From: Magicicada septendecula
Lineage: Eukaryota > Arthropoda > Insecta > Hemiptera > Cicadidae
NCBI GenBank assembly: GCA_034769895.1
Contig: CM068369.1
Span: 144,729,574 to 144,793,573 of the forward strand
Length of the DNA stretch: 64,000 nucleotides
Direction of reading: 5' to 3'
Shown here: in pieces, positions 60,849 to 64,000 of the stretch
Numbering within the stretch: position 1 is the first letter of the stretch
How the letters are laid out: each line of letters begins with the position of its first letter
The notes under the pieces: model-generated
What the model saw: only the letters and a program-made list of their open reading frames with translations
The model's database searches: none
Told to the model about the DNA's origin: nothing
Made by a program: the position numbers and the translations under genes

Positions 60849-62875
60849 AGAGCTAATACTTTGGAAAGTCATTTTTTTCAATTTTTTTGTTATTTATTAT
60901 TCAAATTTATTTATTTTCGTATGTATAAAATAATGAGGTCAGTTTATATTTGGTAGTATGAAAAAATAAAGCTTGTACCATCTTATATGTATTAAAAGAA
61001 ATGGTTTGTATATACAAAATACGCGTTTTAATTAAACACCCGGACATAACTATGTTAGTCTGGCTTTTCCATAATGAAGCGACTCCTTAAGGCGCCAAGG
61101 CGGGGCTAGCCAACACTTCCTTTCAACGCAGGTATAAATAATATTATTTATATTAAGCAATAATAATTAATTTTGTGTACCTACAGAAATGTCACTAGTA
61201 TATGGGTGATTATGGTACTTATGCCCTCCATTTGGTGTGGAATCACCTCTAAATAAAATTCTACCAACGCCCATGTAACCTCTGCCTCCCACCGGTCTCT
61301 CGAGCCGTCTTTGCCACTAAACGTTACGACTATCCTATTAATACACTGCAATAAGATAACAACATACAACATAAATCAATTATATAAATCTTAAAATAAT
61401 TAAATTATTTACGTCATATAACTATAAGTGTGTAAAAGAATACAAAAATAAATGTAAACAAGAAACTATTATAAAATATATTTTGCTTCAACTGCTGACA
61501 GTGAGGTGTTATCTTAAAATGTTCCAAGTGTTTTTACATTTTCACCTTTTAACAAAGACACAAATAACAATAGCTTAATAATTTTAGTACATTCTGGCAC
61601 AAAAAGTAATAAAATATTTCACTTTTTAAGACCTGTAAAGTACGTGCCTCAAGTCTTAAAATATTAGAATACAATTACCTGCAAAGCATACTATTACCTG
61701 TAAATAAAATTATCTAAACTAAAATTATCTGCCGACAAATGATGTAATAATTCTGTGTTTTCAGTCACATTCTGGCTGTTTACAAAATGTCAAAAATCGA
61801 ATCTATAGTCATGCATCGCTATGAGATTTGCCTCATGTTATTTAAGCAACGATCAAGAGCGGAAAATGAAAAAATGCAAACAACAAAACGTCCTAGAAAA
61901 ACGGCAGTAGCAGAACGTGATAACGCATGTGCTAGAGAAGCAAACAGGCATACGACAAATATGTATTATTCGTGTACGTGACATTAGCAAACACTTACTT
62001 TTGTAGACGTGCTCACAACATTCGAATAAACGAAAATTTAAAAAAAATTAAAACACGCCAAGACACACACACATCGCTCGATAACCACATACAAATGCAT
62101 TCGAAAAAACTGATTGTGAGAAAATTTTAAATAATATTAAGATTTCTTATCAGAAATTCCTACAGAAGGCAGAAATTGTTACAAACACAAGGACAGACTT
62201 AGGCTTCTCAGTTCAGTTTATGGGTCATTTATTTTTGTCCATTCATTGGTTGCAAAAGCTATTTTGCTTTTCACAGTAATTCTGCTTCACATTATTTATA
62301 TTTATTTTCTTTACTTTAACAGCTTTTCAAGCCATCTGAAAAGCCATTTTACTTTATAAATTAGTCCCATATTTACGACTTTTCAGGCTATCAGAATTGA
62401 AATGTATTTTCTATTTGCGCAATATTTGTGTACTATATCTGTGTACAAGAATACAAAAATAAATGTAAACATGAAACTATTATAAAACATATTTTTCTTC
62501 AACCGCTGACAGTGTGGTGTTATCTTAAAATGTTCCAAGTGTTTTTACATTTTTACTGTCAAACACAGAAAACTTACTATTTCTTTGATTTACTTCTTCA
62601 AACTACTGTATACAGAGTGACCTTCTCTGAGATTGCAAAAACCAACTTGCGATAAACTGTAAATAACTGCCCACGTATTAACTGTCCACGGTGGTGGAGC
62701 ATTTGTCTAACAGTTCACCGCCGCAGTTGTCGACAGTCAGTATTGCTGTTATATTGTTTTGGACAGACGCCAGAAAACGCTTATTGATTAGCTCTTGTAG
62801 TTCACAATGTTCTGTTGCGATTTTTGAACTGAATACAAAAAAGCCATTAACTTGTGTTATAAAATATTCCACTGA
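60849..62875. other. AT-rich DNA with a direct repeat pair and unassigned ORFs
   Basis: A repeat of about 123 bp occurs at 61423-61545 and again at 62432-62555. It shares ATACAAAAATAAATGTAAAC and GGTGTTATCTTAAAATGTTC. Frames at 61181-61372 (minus, with SGKDGSRDRWEAEVTWALVE), 61787-61981 (plus) and 62678-62872 (minus, overlapping 62691-63020 plus) have more balanced composition but match nothing I know. They may be remains of further transposons. Confidence 0.45.
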
Positions 62876-63926
62876 ATTAGAGGCGAGTCACTCTGACAGG
62901 AGTGTTGGCAGGGTACATATAATATTGATACTATTCATAAATGCTCAAATTTGTATTATTATATATTTTATATTATTAACAACAATAAAACTTTTAACAA
63001 AAATATATTTTATTTTGTAAATTACATATGTTTTAATAGTAATATTTTCTATCTGATAGATATCATAAAGTATATTACATAATATCATAATGTATATTAC
63101 ATATTTGATATTAGAAATAGATATCATATTTATATCTAATGATGATAGTTGGATTTTTGCAACATATGTAATTTACAAAATAAAATATATTCTTGTAAAA
63201 GTTTATTATTAATAATAATGTAAAATATTGATACTGTATGAAAACATGTAAATGTAATAATTTGTCCTAACCAATTTAAAATTTGTGTGACTGTGTTAGC
63301 CCGACAGAAAAATATTTTGTCACCAGTTAATGTATTTTTTTATTCAATGTTTAATAATCGCAACAAAACAAAAAAGTTACGTTTTTTAAAACGAACATAG
63401 AAGCTGTGGTAGGTTACCAGTATACTGTATATTGTCAGTCGCTATCACAGAGTAATTCAGTCACTTTCATATCTGAGCCAGAACTTGTATCATAACTTGA
63501 GTCAGCGTTAGTACTGATAACACTGTCCGCAACGACGTCAGTAATGATGGGCCAGTTCTCAGAGCTTATCTTCTTTCTTGATGATATGATCGATACAATA
63601 ACGATACTTGTCCGCCGTTTTTTCATTTACCTCCTTCACTATCAGTTATTTTATATCAGCCAACTTATGTATGTTTTGTAGTGGCCGACAACATATCCTT
63701 TCAACTGCCTTCATATTAATACAATAGAATTCAGAATATAGTGGTAAGTAGGAAGACTAAAAACGGCATGCTCGTTTTAAGTGGTAAGGTAACTCTCACA
63801 TGACTACACAGACATTCTGCACATGCACGTAACGCATTACTGTGTCAACAGTGTCAACGCCCCTGAGCGTTTCAGATTTCCCACGTGGCTTTGTTTACAT
63901 TAGGATTGAATTAAAAACAGAAATTG
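62876..63926. mobile_element. TIR DNA element copy 2, 5'-incomplete
   Basis: It aligns to about 58715-59427 of copy 1 in the same orientation. Shared blocks include TTAGAGGCG(T/A)GTCAC, AATATTGATACT, CAGAACTTGTATCAT, GATGGGCCAG, CAGACATTCTGCACATGC and GTGTCAACGCCCCTGA. The right end (near 63926) is a decayed version of the TIR; the left TIR is missing. The minus strand holds a 63-codon frame, 63435-63626, with a Ser/Asp-rich tail. Just upstream is DKYRYCIDHIIKKEDKL, in line with copy 1. Confidence 0.75.
62933..63224. mobile_element. Foldback/MITE insertion inside TIR copy 2
   Basis: This is a 292-bp AT-rich segment absent from copy 1. It is flanked by 11-bp repeats ATATTGATACT (62922-62932 and 63225-63235). 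It contains long inverted arms around ATATATTTTATTTTGTAAAT and ACATATGTT (about 62995-63035 and 63150-63195). Confidence 0.65.
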
Positions 63927-64000
63927 ACTATCTATTTGTCTTTGTAATCTGTTAAGGTGGCGTGGTTACTATCTGAGAAACCGCGCTGGTTCGGGAGTAG
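63927..64000. other. Unassigned edge sequence
   Basis: 74 bp beyond the TIR-element copy, cut by the window end. I recognise nothing in it. Confidence 0.5.

Noticed and set aside
61787..61981. 64-codon ORF as a host gene
   Set aside because: Short, Lys/Arg/Ala-rich, no recognisable domain; kept only as unassigned.

Overview
The window looks like nuclear DNA of an arthropod, most likely an insect. It is AT-rich, full of long microsatellites, and carries animal-type transposable elements: two Ty3/Gypsy LTR retrotransposons, mariner, hAT, LINE and Penelope-like relics. There is no operon structure, no ribosome binding sites and no dense coding. I cannot name the species. Host coding signal is very thin: one convincing 45-nt spliced exon (2686-2730), a coding-like stretch near 8 kb, and a 109-codon ORF near 50.5 kb that could be an exon of a membrane protein. 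Most of the rest reads as intron or intergenic DNA.

Layout. 1-9 kb: AT-rich DNA with the 45-nt exon and a dead mariner (3992-4866). 9-19 kb: AT-rich DNA with CT, TG and CG/CA microsatellites, a hammerhead/Penelope-like hairpin (9888) and a nested inverted repeat (12766-13203). 19621-25541: element A, an old Gypsy element on the minus strand with a 4-bp ATAT target duplication, a tRNA-Leu-type primer site and broken gag and pol. 28433-37893: element B, a young 9.46-kb Gypsy element on the minus strand. Its two 1559-bp LTRs differ at only four positions, it has a 4-bp ATAC target duplication, an intact gag and a pol interrupted by one single-base frameshift. 38-49 kb: AT-rich DNA with a ~300-bp GT array, a GA array, a GC-rich tandem duplication, an 18-bp minisatellite and a 158-bp LINE insertion with a perfect 12-bp target duplication. 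49-58 kb: a Penelope-like insertion with 12-bp target duplication, two LINE C-terminal relics, a TTG array and a local duplication. 58.4-64 kb: a nest of DNA transposons, namely a mariner split by a TA-inserted TIR element, a hAT transposase relic, and a second copy of the TIR element that itself holds a foldback insertion.

How the parts work together. Element B is the most interesting object. Gag and Pol are read from one RNA, with a canonical A AAA AAC slippery heptamer two codons before the gag stop leading into the open -1 pol frame. Its primer-binding site does not match the 3' end of a tRNA. It is complementary to the 5' terminal 14 nt of eukaryotic initiator tRNA-Met, in the orientation expected if a 5' tRNA fragment primes minus-strand DNA, and the same motif is duplicated 85 bp further into the leader. 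This is a candidate for an undescribed or rarely described priming mode.

All repeat and homology calls were made by eye. tRNA and protein family comparisons are from memory and need database confirmation.
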